Positions 36,990 through 49,016 of a stretch of 64,000 bases of DNA are shown piece by piece. The stretch lies in contig CM054060.1 of the NCBI GenBank assembly GCA_028641055.1, forward strand, positions 56,818,292-56,882,291, written 5' to 3'. Each line of letters begins with the position of its first letter. The stretch's first letter is position 1. The notes below the pieces were generated by a model. That model worked only from the letters and a program-made list of their open reading frames with translations. It searched no databases and was not told where the DNA came from. This DNA comes from Alopecurus myosuroides. Its lineage: Eukaryota; Streptophyta; Magnoliopsida; Poales; Poaceae. The translations under genes and the position numbers were made by a program.

Positions 36990-38169
36990 TGTGGATTAGG
37001 AGATGATTCCACACCGGTAATCTCGACGGCTAACAAGATGCACAGTTTACCCAGGTTTGGTGCCCTGGTAGAGTTAAAACCCTTACTCGTGCTTATGTGG
37101 TATGTATTATGATGAGATAGTGGAGGTGTTACAATGGTGGTGTGGCGCAAATTAGATCTGGCGCGGGTGATGCGTACGGTGTGTCTCTCGTGTATTGTCT
37201 AGTCTATGATTGATTGTCCTATTTATGCCTCCCTCCTGGCTTTATATAGGTAGCCAGACAGGGTTTTACACGAGTCTTAGTCGACTAGGTATTGGAGTGC
37301 TTGTCGTGTGCTCCAAGAGATTGGTCATAACTTCATGGGCTTCGTGATTATTGGCGGACCGCCAGGTATAGCCCTATGGAGGGGACTCAGAGAGTATCCA
37401 TACGTCAGTGGCCCCCCGAGTGTCTATTCGACTCCGGGGAGTCGGGTTGAGACTAAGAGACCCGGAGGACTTGAAGCATTTTTAGGAGTCGAAGATATTC
37501 GTCATTTGAAGACTCGTGACTTGGAAGTTTACTAAGTCAAGGATGTATGAATCCCAGTATGAGGACTCGTGACTTGGGAGTCCTGCTGGGTCGGAAGGTG
37601 TGCGATTTTAGCACTTTTGTCAACGGATATGGCACATCTTCTTGGTACGCTCGACGGATCGGGACCAATTAATTGCACTTGGGCATTACTGACATTCTCA
37701 AAATCTAGTCCCCTGGCTCGAACCTGGGATGGTTGAAAACTTTGAATCGTTCCGCAAAGGACTTATCGAAGTCAAGTTTAACCTCGAGTAAATACCTGGC
37801 GCGTCCACCAGGATTTTTTATCGTATAATCAGTACGAAAAAGACGAGAGAATGTAACATGAGTACGGCTGCTGGACCCAGAGAACGGATCCTTGGGTCTT
37901 ACCTTCGCATAATGTAGACGCGACATCTAGGCGTGCCTTTGTGGTTGTACGACCCGGGAAGTCGAGACGTTTCATGTTGTGGCGAGAATCGGAATTGCGG
38001 TGTTTTTGTTAGAAATTGTGGCGAGTGCCTACCGATTGAAGATTCGGAAGTGCGTAGACTGTCATCGAGTCGGAAGTGCATCGACTCGGCCTTGAGTTGT
38101 CGGAAGTGCATTGAGTGTCATCAAGTCGAAGCGCATCGACTCGACCTTGAGTTGTCGGAAGTGCGTCGA
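36990..38169. mobile_element. Unclassified LTR-like fragment with internal tandem repeats
   Basis: The stretch GTTTACCCAGGTTTGGTGCC (37047-37066) resembles sequence common in Triticeae LTR-element ends. A TATA-like CTTTATATAGG lies at about 37240-37250. Tandem repeats lie at the right end: units of about 60 bp built on TGTCGGAAGTGC and TCATCGAGTCG, about 38030-38165, and a smaller pair of GACTCGTGACTTGG at about 37512 and 37564. It is interrupted at 38170 by another LTR. No coding part is seen, and the identity is inferred only from texture. Confidence 0.4.
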
Positions 38170-39657
38170 TGATACGTCATAAATGTATCCTTAATTTCTG
38201 ATGGTCCATGTTGTTTTTATGTTATTTCCAATATGTTTGCTATACACTTTATGTCATTTTTATCGATTTTCGGGACTAACCTATTGACAAGATGCCACAG
38301 AGCCAGTTCCCTGTTTTTAGTTTCAGAAAAGTTGTTCTGGAAATATTCTCGAAATTGGAAAATTTGAAGCCCTCTTAGAAATTCCCGAAGGTTCCACGGA
38401 ATCCCAAAGAGGCCCAGAGAGGGGCCACACCATAGGGCGGCAGCCCCCCTGGCCGCGCCTGGGGTGGTGTGGGCCCCTCGGGCGTCCACGACCATCGCCA
38501 TTTCGCCTATATAATCCCCCCCCCCCCGATTTGTGAACCCTAGAGATATCCCACTTTTTCCCGAGAAACACCCGAGGCCGACGTCATCGTCATCCTGAGA
38601 TCGGGATGGTTCTGGAGCTCTCCCCGGCACCCTGCCGAGAGGGAAATTCATCACCGGAGGGGTCTACACCACCATGCCCTCCTCCAAGGTGATGTGTGAG
38701 TAGTTCATTTCTGGACTACGGGTCCATAGTAGTAGCAATATGGTTGTCTTCTCCACTTTATGCCTGATGTTTAGATCTCGTGAGCTTCCCTACATGATCG
38801 AGATCATCTTTATGTAATGCTACATGTTGTGTTTGCTCGGATCCGATGAATGTTGAATGTTATGTCTTCTGATTATCAATCTATCATGTTATCTTCATGC
38901 ATATGTTATTTATGATCTTGCATTCTCTCCGTTGTTAGTAGATGCTCTGGCCAAGTAGATGCTAGTAACTCAAGGAGGGAGTGTTTATGCTCGATAGTGG
39001 GTTCATACCTGCTTTGCATCTGTGCTCGAGTGACAAAAATGTGACGGATGGAGGATGTGATGTTGCCATTAGGGAGAAAACAATGATGTTTACTTCGTTT
39101 ACATTGTTTACATTACACATTTTGCTTACTGCAATTATCTGTTGCTTGCAACTTAATACCCAACGTTTGTTCGGATGATATTCGGGGGGTGGATTGTCAT
39201 AGATGCAGTTGGATGACGGTCTATGTATCTTGTTGTAATGCCCGCATGAATCACATAGTAATCTTTATGTCTTGCATATGCACTACGGTGCAGCCTTCAT
39301 TTCTGTAAATTTCCCAGCTGTAATTTGTTCACCACACATGTTATTTGTCTTCTATGGAGAGACACCACTAGTGAAATGTGGACCCAGTCTATTTTCTCAT
39401 ACTGATAATACAGCCACTGCGATTACTGTTTTCACACTGCTTCTACTATTTTCATATTGTTTTCCGCACCACATGTTTAACCTCTTTGTGTTCAGCAAAA
39501 CCGGTGAGATTGACAACCTCACTGCTTCGTTAGAGCAATGTTATTTGATTGTGTTGTGTAGGTTCCACGTTGTTGCTGAACCGGTAGTGTTCCCTACCAT
39601 CTCAACTGCAGCAACCTTCTGAACTTACTCCTTCCTTCTACTGGTCGATTCAACCTT
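38170..39657 (+). mobile_element. LTR retrotransposon LTR (family A), plus orientation, cut by the outer Gypsy
   Basis: Begins TGATACGTCA and parallels the reversed sequence of 1-1076, then continues about 400 bp beyond what the window start shows. It has promoter-like and C-rich segments (a C-run at 38516-38527 after CCTATATAATCC) but no coding frame. It stops abruptly at 39657, where the outer Gypsy LTR (TGTCGGGG) begins, so that element inserted into it. The continuation should lie right of the window. Confidence 0.7.
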
Positions 39658-40519
39658 TGTCGGGGGGTTACCCCCGAGTAGGGTAAAGGCAAGTGCTAAA
39701 GGCAAGATCAGAAGGGATGTTTGGCCGAGTAGCCGGCTACCCGGTACTCGCTACCCGGTCGACTGCTACCCGGTCCTACACATAGATGGCCAAAAGGACG
39801 AATCAAGAGAGTTATGTTACTCCGAATAGAAGAGTTGGTCCGAGTAGAAATGGCGGGATCCTACTCGGGCCAGAAGTCAAAGGAGCCATTCTGACACAGA
39901 ATCCCGCGTATCCCGGGTCCGTACTTGGCACTGTTCACAACATTGTTCATCTGAGGACGGCGTGCCTGACAGAGACAGTGTGGCAGCGGGGCGTCGCAGG
40001 ATAGGGGGACCTACTCTGTGTTCGTGGCAGCGATAACAGACTGATTACTTGGTTTTGCCCAACGACTTTCCGCACCGGACAAACTTAGAAGCCAAAGCTG
40101 TCAGCGGGAACTCGGAAGAAGGACGGTGTGCACACAATGTCGACATCTGTTTGTATTTGGCTATATCCGGCTGGGCACCGAGTATATAAGGTGCCCTGCC
40201 CCCTCCTGCGCGAGGGATCACACACTGGGCTCAGATTCTTGACCTAGTTTATCACGTAGAGAGAAGGGTGGCTACTCGGTAGCAAGAACATTTGTACTGT
40301 GGCTACTCGGAGAGACACTAATATACAGAGAGAAAGGCAGGAGTAGGGGTTTTACCTCCTCACGAGGGCCCTGAACCTGGGTAGATCGTGTTGTTTGCAG
40401 TGCTTGTTTCATACTTCACGCGGCTACTCGTCGCGTGATCCCTCCCCGAGCGCCTCCAGCGTCCTTCGTCCCCACATCTTTAGCCATCCTATGGCATCTG
40501 CCGTGACACCACCACGATA
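39658..40519 (+). mobile_element. 5' LTR of the outer Gypsy element
   Basis: Starts TGTCGGGGGGTTACCCCCGA (itself a small palindrome). It contains a TATA box TATATAAG at 40183-40190, and ends ...CCACCACGATA directly before the primer-binding site. The CA terminus appears mutated to TA. Repeats of GCTACCCGGT occur at about 39730-39775. Length 862 bp. No second copy is in the window, so the borders rest on the motifs alone. Confidence 0.8.
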
Positions 40520-40538
40520 GTTGGCGCCCACCGTGGGG
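40520..40538 (+). promoter_or_regulatory. Primer-binding site of the outer Gypsy element
   Basis: GTTGGCGCCCACCGTGGGG directly follows the LTR. The same sequence, inverted, follows the LTR of the inner element (57489-57507), so both use the same tRNA primer type. The tRNA was not identified. Confidence 0.75.
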
Positions 40539-40679
40539 CAACCAGCGGCGCTGGCTGGAGTTTCCGTTCGGACGGGATCGATTTCTGCTACCGGAGAGCG
40601 CGTGGTATGTGCCCTCGTCCACAGATTCGGCTCCTTCGACTTCGTCACCGACAACGCCGGCGATTTCGGCGGCAGGGCC

Positions 40680-43600
40680 ATGCCGGAAGGCGGCTCGGTG
40701 CTTTCTTTCGGCGCGCACCTCGTCTACGTCGCCACTGTCATCGACCGCGAGTACCCCGAGCTGGTGCATGTTGCGGAAGATCCACCTGCCGTCATCGCCG
40801 CACGCGGGAGGCCGCTGAGCCGCTCTGCGAACGTCGCGGAGGTGATGATGATCGGCCCTGCTGCTGACGCCGGGAAGGGCGCGGCTGCTTCCGCTGCGGG
40901 CGTTGTCGAGGATCTCGCTGGCCCGAGTGCTGGCGGGAAGACGCACAAGCCTTACGAGAAGGAGTGCAACCTTCCGCTCTCCACTACTCCGACAATCCCT
41001 GCGTCTGCTGCGCGGACGGGTATGCCGCCTCCCACCGATCTCGAGCTCCTGACCATGAAGGCGCGGCTCGACCGGCAGCGCCAGGAGCTGCTCGCTGAGC
41101 AGGCGGAGTTGGAGAAGATTAGGCTAGAGCTTAGCCTAGATCAGATCGAGTACAACAAAGCACACGGTTTTACACCGGTTGTTAGGAGAGCTAGCAAAGT
41201 AGGTGCTACGCGTCGCAACCTAGGCGCCGAGATGGCAACGGTTGTAGAGGCTCCCAGTCAGTCCGCCACCGCAAACACTTCCACTAGACCCACATACAGC
41301 ACGCCCGCCAAAACACTTAGAGCTGCTGAGGCCGTAGCTGCCGAGTTGCCGCATCTAGCTGGCGACGCGCGCGTTAGGCAGCAGGAGAGGCTAAACGAGC
41401 TGGTGCTAGAGGCTGCTAGGCAGAACGAGGAGTTCCGGAAAGCCAACCCGGGTGCTGGGGCTTCTCAGGTGGTGCACTCGCACGTGGCTAGATCTAACGA
41501 TCAGGCTTCATCACCACATCCTAGCCGAGAGAGAAGCCGGAGTGGGCATTCAGGCAAGGGTAGGCAGATGCAAGTGTACGACCCGGCTGTCGCCGCGAAA
41601 CAGCTCGTTGTGCCGCGACAGTCCGGTCAGAAACACAACGCTGCAGGAGCAGGCTTTCAAGCCCATAAAGCTCAAAGCCAGGCCCGAGATGGAGAGCGCC
41701 CAGGCCCTTCTCAGCATCCAGTTGCTCAGCCTACTCGGCAGAGGCAGCAGCCGCGTGCAGTGGCGCCAGCCGCCAACCCGGTGGAGCAGCCTGCAGCTGT
41801 GCAGGTGGACAGATATGATGATGGCTACTCGGCCATGGGGTTGGCTGGCTATGATATTCTGGATCGTGTGGGCGAGCGCGTGTTGGCGCCTGGAGATGCA
41901 AGGCACCAGCTGGACCGGATCAGCTTGTCGGCGCGGCTCGAGAACACGGGACCTCCGGGCCCCGAGTGCTTTGGCCCGCGCATCATGAACGAGCCTTCCG
42001 TGAAGAACTTCCAGCTCGCAAGGGGCACCAAGAGCTACAATGGTAGCACCAAGCCGGAGGATTGGCTCGATGACTATGTCACCGCGGTTCATATCGCGAA
42101 CGGCAACCGGAGATGGGCGGTGCGGTACGTTCCGCAGATGCTAGAGGGTCTAGCTCGCACTTGACTCAACAACTTGCCCAAGAACAACATCAATTGCTGG
42201 CTGGACTTCTCGGAAGCCTTCATCAGCAACTTCACCAGCACTTACAAGAGGCCGAATAGGCCACAGCAGTTGTCCGCTTGCAGGCAGCGGGAAGACGAGA
42301 CGGACCGCGAGTATCTTACTCGGTGGAGCACATTGCGGAACACCTGCGAAGGTGTGAATGAATCCCAGGCCATCACTTGGTTTGCGCAGGGTTGCAGGCA
42401 TGGCAGTATGTTGTGGCAAAGGTTGCAGAGGGAGATGCCAAACACTCTGGCGGAGACCATCAAGATCGCGGATCAGTACGCACTCGGTGATCCTACCCAG
42501 CCCCTGATGGATTCCTCCGAGCCGAGAAGAAACTTCAACAGAAAAAAGCGCAACGAGTTCCGCAACAAGCGCAGGGGTGACCGAATAGATACTCGGTACG
42601 ACCCTGAAGAAGTGAATGCAGTGGCTGTTGGAGCTGGGGGCAGACAAAGGCAAAAACCTGCTGGAGCCTACGGGCAGAACCAGAACCAGGGCCAAGGCAA
42701 CAAGAAACCATTCCGCGCTCCTCAGTCGGGTAGCGGCAACTCGGAGCAGACAAGGAAGTTCGTCTTCGACGACATGAGGGATGGCCCATGCAGTTTCCAT
42801 ACTCAGCACCCCTCGAGGCCTGCTAACCACACTACCCGACAGTGCGAGTGGTGGGATCTGATCAGGAATGAAGGCTTGCCTCCTCCTCCTCCTCTGCCAG
42901 CCGCAAATGCCAATGTGCAGCCTGCTCGCGCACCCGCAGCTCGGCCTCCAGTGTTTCCGAGAAGAGAAAACGTGAACCAAGTGGCTTTAGGAGCCAACCG
43001 TCACTTCAACAATGAGGGTTGCCGCAACAACAACAACAACCACAACCGCAACAACAATAGAGGCAACAACAACTACCAGGGCAACAACAACGGCAACAAT
43101 GAGGGCGGAGGCCGCAACCAGTACCAAGAACACCATGAGAGCTACATGATCTTCACTTCTGAGCCCGTCGACAAGCAGTCACAACACAGGCGAGCCATGG
43201 AGGTCAATGTTGTGATCCCCGCTGTTCCTCACTATATGCATTGGTGCAACCAAGAGATCACGTGGTCCCGAGTAGATCATCCCAAGGTGATGCCCAACCC
43301 GGGTAGCTACGCTTTGGTGCTGGATCCTACCTTCTTGGGTCCCGAGAAGAATGTGAGGTTCAGCAAGGTGCTGATCGACAACGGCAGCAGCATCAACATT
43401 GTGTACAGAGACACACTCGAGAAGTTTGGGCTGGCCGAGAACATGCTGCTACCTAGCAAGACCACTTTCCATGGCATTGTGCCGGGAGTCTCGTGCAACC
43501 CGATTGGCCGAGTGTGGATAGATGTGCTATTCGGCACCAGAGAGAACTGCCGCACAGAGAGCCTGCAGTTCGAGGTGGTTGATCACCAGAGCCCTTACCA

Positions 43601-46600
43601 TGCCCTACTCGGCAGGCCTGCGCTGAGCAAGTTCATGGCCTCTACCCATACTGCATATCTGAAGATGAAGATCCTTGGTCCCAATGGTGTGATTACCATC
43701 TCTGGTGATTACAAGAAGTCCATGGAGTGTGCCTCTGCTGGTTCTCAGTTGGCGGAGTCCATGGTGATTGCTGCCGAGAAGAAAAAGTTGTACGAGGTGG
43801 TGGCCATGGCGCAATCCGCGCAAGATGGTGCGCAGGGCGTGCCGAGTACCCAGCACGGGACCGCGTTCCAGGCATCTCAAGAGACAAAGAAGGTCCAGGT
43901 CGACCCTGAGTTCCCCGGCCGCGTAGCCATCATTGGCTCCGGGTTGGCGGAGAAATAGGAAAGCGAGCTCATCCACTTCCTCCGTGAGAATCGGGACGTA
44001 TTCGCCTGGTCCAATGAAGATCTACCAGGAGTCCCGAGGGAGTTGGTTGAGCACTCGTTACATGTGCGTCCTGACGCCAAACCAGTGAAGCAGGCTATGC
44101 GCCGTTTCGGAGATGAGAGAAGGAAAGCTATAGGTGACCAGATCACCAAGCTGCTGATAAGCAATTTCATCATGGAGGTGCTGCATCCGGATTGGCTAGC
44201 CAACCCGGTCATGGTCGAGAAGAAGAAGGAGGACCCCAAGGCTGCTACTGCATGGCGCATGTGTGTCGACTACACCAACTTGAACAAAGCATGCCCCAAG
44301 GATCCTTTCCCGCTACCTCACATCGATCAGGTGATCGATTCCACTGCTGGTTGTGAACTGCTGTCTTTCATAGATGCCTACTCTGGTTTTCACCAGATAG
44401 CTCTCAATCCTGCTGATCAAATAAAGACTGCCTTCATTACCCCGTACGGGGCTTATTGCTATCGTGTCATGTGTTTCGGGTTGCGGAATGCGGGTGCTAC
44501 TTATCAGCGGTGCATGCAGAAATGCTTGCACGATCAGCTCGGCAAGAATGTGCAGGTGTACGTAGATGACATTGTCATCAAAATGAATAAAACACATACT
44601 CTGCTTGCCGATCTTGAGGAAACCTTCGCTAACTTGCGCAAGTATAAAATGAAGCTAAACCCGAGTAAATGCACCTTTGGCGTCCCGACAGGCAAGCTAC
44701 TCGGCTTCCTGGTGTCTAGTCGGGGCATTGAAGCCAATCCTTCAAAGATAAAAGCTATTGAGAGCATGTCTTTGCCGAGAACCCTGAAGGATGTGCAAAA
44801 ATTCACTGGTTGCTTGGCGTCTCTGAGCCGTTTCCTGGGCCGAATGGGCGAGAAGGCCCTGCCTCTGTACCAGCTGATGAAGAAAAGTGACAAGTTTGTC
44901 TGGACTCCGCAAGCGGATGTGGCATTCAATGAGCTGAAGGCAATGTTGGGTAGCGCTCCCATCTTGGCTAGTCCACTACCCAAAGAGCCAATGCTGCTGT
45001 ACATTGCTGCTACCAACCGAGTGGTCAGTGTGGTGATTGTGGTGGAGCGAGAAGAAGAAGGCAAAAGTGTGCAGCGCCCAGTATACTACCTCAGTGAAGT
45101 GTTGTCTAGCTCCAAGAAGAACTACCCGCACTACCAGAAGATGACCTACGGAGTGTACCTAGGCGCCAAGAAACTGAAGCATTATTTCCAAGAGCACCCC
45201 ATCACTGTTGTGAGCTCTGCTCCCATCTCGGATATCATGGGCAATAAGGAAGCGAGTGGCAGAGTAGCCAAGTGGGCAATTGAGCTAGCCGCGTACGCTC
45301 CCGCGTATGCGAGAAGAGAAGCCATCAAATTTCAGATTCTGGCAGAATTTCTGGTGGACTGGGCTGAAGTGCAGTATGAACCTCCTGCTCCAGTTTCCAA
45401 TTACTAGAAGATGCACTTTGATGGCTCGAAGGTGAAGGAAGGCCTTGGTGCTGGCGTAGTGCTTACGTCACCCAAACGAGATCAGCTCAAGTACGTGATG
45501 CAGATTCATTTCAAGGCGTCCAACAATGTTGCAGAGTACGAGGCCGTGGTGCACGGCTTGCGAGTAGCCAAGGAGGTTGGCGTGCAGCGTATTATATGCT
45601 ATGGCGATTCAGATCTGGTGGTGCAGCAAGTCTCTGGCACTTGGGATGCTCTGGATGCCAACATGGCATCATACCGCTTCCTGGTACAGTCTATGACTGG
45701 ATTTTTTGAAGGCTGCAAGTTCCAGCATATTCACCGGGCAGAGAATGAAGCAGCAGACGAGCTGTCCAAGTTGGGATCTTCTCGGCAGTCCATCCCGGCG
45801 GGGATTGCCTTGGAGCACTTGAGGAAGCCATCAATCAAGCCATCTCCCAACTCGGAATCTATATTTGTTCCTTCTCTGCCAAGTGAAGAATCCGTTGCAA
45901 TGGAGATTGACTGGGAGAATGCAACAGAGAACCCGGGGACTGCCACTCCTTACTCGGGGACTGCCACTCCATACCCGGGGACTGCCGCTCCTTACTCGGG
46001 GACTGCCGCTCCCTACTCGGGGACTGCCACTCCATACTCGGGGACTGCTGTCCTCAACCCGGGGACTGTCGCATTCTTTGAGGAGGTTCTTGCCAATCGT
46101 TCAGGGCTTCAGAGAAGTGCTCCCAACCCTAAAGAGCAGCCATAGGTGCCTGTCCCGGTGGAAGTGGACGAACCAGTGTTTTCTGCACGAGAGACACCGA
46201 GTTGGGCCATGCCCATATTATCCTTTCTAAAGGACGGCACTCTGCCAGAAGATGAGGTGATCGCAAGGCGGATTCAGAGAAGATCCAAGGGCTACACTAT
46301 ATTCAGAGATGTGTTGCACAAGAGAAGTGCCACCGGCGTGCTGCAACGCTGTGTGGACCCGGAAGAAGGAGGAGAAATTCTGTTGGAGATACATCAAGGA
46401 GAATGCGGGCACCACGCCTCTTCTCGGGCATTGGTCAAGAAAGCCTTTCGGCATGGCTTCTACTGGCTCACAGCTCTGCAGCAAGCTGAAGACATCGTGA
46501 GAAAGTGCAACGGCTGCCAGAGGTTCGCAAGTAAGATCCACATGCCTGCTTCCGATTTGAAGACCATTCCCATCACTTGGCCGTTTGCTGTATGGTGTTT

Positions 46601-47468
46601 GGACATGGTTGGCCCCTTCAAGCCGGCTAGAGGCAACATGACGCACATCTTAGTCATGGTGGACAAGTTCACCAAATGGATTGAAGTGAAGCCTATTCGG
46701 AAGTGCGATGGAGCTACAGCCGTGAAATTCTTAAAGGATGTGATCCTGAGATACGGCTATCCGCACAGCATCATCGCGGATAACGGTACAAATTTTGCTG
46801 AGGGGGCAATGGTGCGGTTCTGCAGAGATAAGCACATCCGACTAGATGTTGCATCTATTGCGCATCCCGCCTCCAATGGGCAAGTGGAAAGAGCAAACGG
46901 CATGGTGCTAGCTGGCATAAAGCCAAGGCTGATTGAGCCGTTGCTGAAAACACCTGGGTGTTGGCTAGACGAGTTGCCAGCGGTGTTGTGGAGTCTAAGG
47001 ACTACCCCTAACCGGTCAACCGGCTACACGCCATTCTTCTTGGTATACGGGGCTGAGGCCGTGTTGCCAATAGACTTAGAGCATGACTCCCCCCGAGTAA
47101 CCCTCTACACTGAGGTGGAGGCGAGAGAAGCTCGAGAAGATGACGTTGACCTGCTCGAAGAAGCAAGAGAGCTTACTCTGTCACGTTCAGCTATCTACCA
47201 GCAAAACCTGCGGCGTTATCATAGCCGAAAGGTGAACCCAAGGGTTTTCCGAGAAGGAGACATGGTCCTTAGGCTTGTGCAACGCACAGCCGGGATGCAC
47301 AAGCTGTCTCCTCCATGGGAAGGGCCCTTCATTGTGAGCAAAGCGCTGCACAATGATGCCTATTATCTCGTGGACGTGCGTCCATCACAGGAGAACAGGG
47401 CAGATAAAGCTGGAGAGGAATCTAAGCGCCCTTGGAATGTAGCCCTACTTTATCGCTTTCATTCGTGA
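40680..47468 (+). pseudogene. Gag-pol polyprotein of the outer Gypsy element, one frame with four stops
   Basis: One frame stays in register from the primer-binding site to 47468, interrupted only by TGA 42162-42164 and TAG at 43956-43958, 45405-45407 and 46143-46145. ATG 40680 is the first in frame. Order: N-terminal gag, retrotransposon-gag core (about 42010-42490), Cys/His knuckle-like CSFHTQHPSRPANHTTRQC (about 42788), Asn-rich run (43030-43105), protease LIDNGSSINIV (about 43371), RT with WRMCVDYTNLN and YVDDIV (44250-44580), RNase H (about 44980-45250), a second RNase H (DGS...GDSDLVV...NEAADEL, 45411-45775), seven 7-residue repeats, and integrase with HHCC and D-D-E (LDMVGPF, ADNGTNF, GQVERANG, 46390-46900). 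Two of the stops replace an expected Trp. It cannot make a full polyprotein. Confidence 0.93.
45932..46078 (+). repeat. 21-bp coding minisatellite, seven units
   Basis: Seven in-frame 21-bp units encode PGTATPY, SGTATPY, PGTAAPY, SGTAAPY, SGTATPY, then two diverged units SGTAVLN and PGTVAFF. They form a Pro/Thr-rich linker between the second RNase H and the integrase of the outer polyprotein. The inner element has no such repeats at the same place. Confidence 0.92.
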
Positions 47469-47670
47469 GCAAAGATGTGTATGTACTGTCTTATCCGAGT
47501 TAAAATTCTGCCCTGCAATCTGAAATTAAGCTCGGGGACTACCCTCGTCCAAACTTGCTCTGTGTGTTTCTACCCGGCTTCACTTTTGTCCACTCGGTTG
47601 CTCTGCTTAAAATTTTACGAGTACATCTAGTATTGTGTTTAAACCTACATGCCAACTCTTCGACTCTGCT
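47469..47670 (+). other. Outer element sequence after pol, up to the inner insertion
   Basis: About 200 bp of non-coding outer-element sequence. It ends ...CGACTCTGCT directly before the inner LTR start TGTCGTGGGA at 47671. The interrupted sequence should continue at 58002. Confidence 0.65.
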
Positions 47671-48251
47671 TGTCGTGGGATAATCACGGCAGACGTTACC
47701 GGGGGTAACTTGTCTTGGGGCAAGACGGCACTGGTGTTTGGGAGAGGGTTTAGCTCAGAGGAAAACATGATGATATACGATCTGATAGCCGGCAAGCAAG
47801 TCGCCGAGTCTCCGATTTCGATATATTAATCTCAACTCTCGTGTTACACTGGATACTCGATACCTAGCGATATTTGCTCGAACTCTCTTGGTCCCCTAAA
47901 CCTAACCTAGGGGCCGGCTTATAAAGCATCCGGATCCCTGGCCTGTTCTCCAAGGCGTACTCTGAGTCCTACCCGAACACTGCTTACAAAACCCTAAACT
48001 TCCTTACCGGAACCCACAATCCGGGTTACCAGGCCTACGATCTTGGGCCTTCTAGAAGCTCCTTTATCCTTAGCCGGGTCTTTGTGCAGCGTCCTTTGGG
48101 CCGAGTTACTCCTTGGCGTTGGGCTACCGGGTTATCATCCCTCCATCACTGCTGCTGTCCGAAACTCCCGGTTCTTGCCCGTTGGACTAGGTTTATCCGC
48201 CCCCGCCCTTATAAATAGGTACTTAGGGGTTAACCTAACCCCAACGGCTCA
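47671..48251 (-). mobile_element. 3' LTR of the inner Gypsy element (complete, 581 bp)
   Basis: On plus it starts TGTCGTGGGA and ends GGCTCA directly before a pyrimidine tract that is the polypurine tract on minus. So on minus it runs TGAGCC...CCCACGACA with proper TG/CA ends. The segment 47671-48165 matches 57508-58001. The last 86 bases (48166-48251) are present only here and hold the antisense-gene TATA box. Confidence 0.82.
48210..48217 (+). promoter_or_regulatory. TATA box of the antisense gene in the inner 3' LTR
   Basis: TATAAATA on plus, about 34-41 bp inside the end of the LTR, pointing away from the LTR into the antisense gene. A CT-rich 5' UTR-like stretch (48250-48300) follows at the expected distance. 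The promoter is therefore embedded in reverse orientation in the LTR U3. Confidence 0.65.
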
Positions 48252-48265
48252 TTTCCCCCCTTTTT
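48252..48265 (-). promoter_or_regulatory. Polypurine tract of the inner Gypsy element
   Basis: Minus-strand AAAAAGGGGGGAAA directly precedes the LTR start TGAGCC. This is the plus-strand DNA synthesis primer site and it fixes the LTR border. Confidence 0.75.
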
Positions 48266-49016
48266 CCTCTTCTCTTCACTTCCGCGCTCGAGCTCGCAGA
48301 GCACCATCACGGAGACCTCACGCGCGTCGCCGGAGCCAATCCGCCGCCGGCTACGCTCCGCCACGATTCGCCCCGCGCCGCCGCCAAGATCCGCCGCCGC
48401 GCCCTCAACCTGCCCGCCGGGAATCGCAAGGGGGCACCAAGACTGCGCCATTTGCCGTCGCTGTGTGCTGCTCCAATCTCCTCCAGTAAGTTCCTTGTAT
48501 CCATTAATCCAACCCCGCAATTTTTCGATTTACTCTAGATTAGATCTAGGTCAACCCGCGGGCCACTTTTCTTGTCGCGCCGGATTAGGTTGCTTAAATG
48601 CTTGCTAATTCCTCCAATAGCTTGATTGATGGTCACATACCACTCTCCTATCATCACTAATCATCAACTTCTCCGTAGAATCGTCCGCAACTTTTTCAAT
48701 CTAGATCCATTTCGCCAAAATTTTCCGCGCCTGTCATTGACACCCGGAAAATCCTTTTCTTCCGGTTCTTTTGCTTGCAGTAGATACATGGGCAATCATC
48801 CGTCTTCCTCAAACACCTTTGAATACGTAAGTACCCCATAGTTTGTATAATGATGCTTGATACCCGGATAACCTGTAACCTTGCCTTCTAGAATGACACC
48901 CGGATAATTCTTAACTTCCATGCTTTCTTGATACCATTCACAAATACTCGGATAGCTCATGGTTTCCGAGTCTTACTTCTTGCACCTTTTTACCTTGTGT
49001 TTTGCAGGTTGATCCC

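Noticed and set aside
41550..42980. Minus-strand frames opposite gag of the outer Gypsy
   Set aside because: Shadow frames of the gag-pol coding strand; no spliced structure or domain, unlike the antisense genes further right.
43020..43110. AAC-rich stretch as a microsatellite
   Set aside because: It is in frame and encodes an Asn-rich part of the gag C-terminus, interrupted by Gly, Arg and His codons; described with the gag-pol entry.
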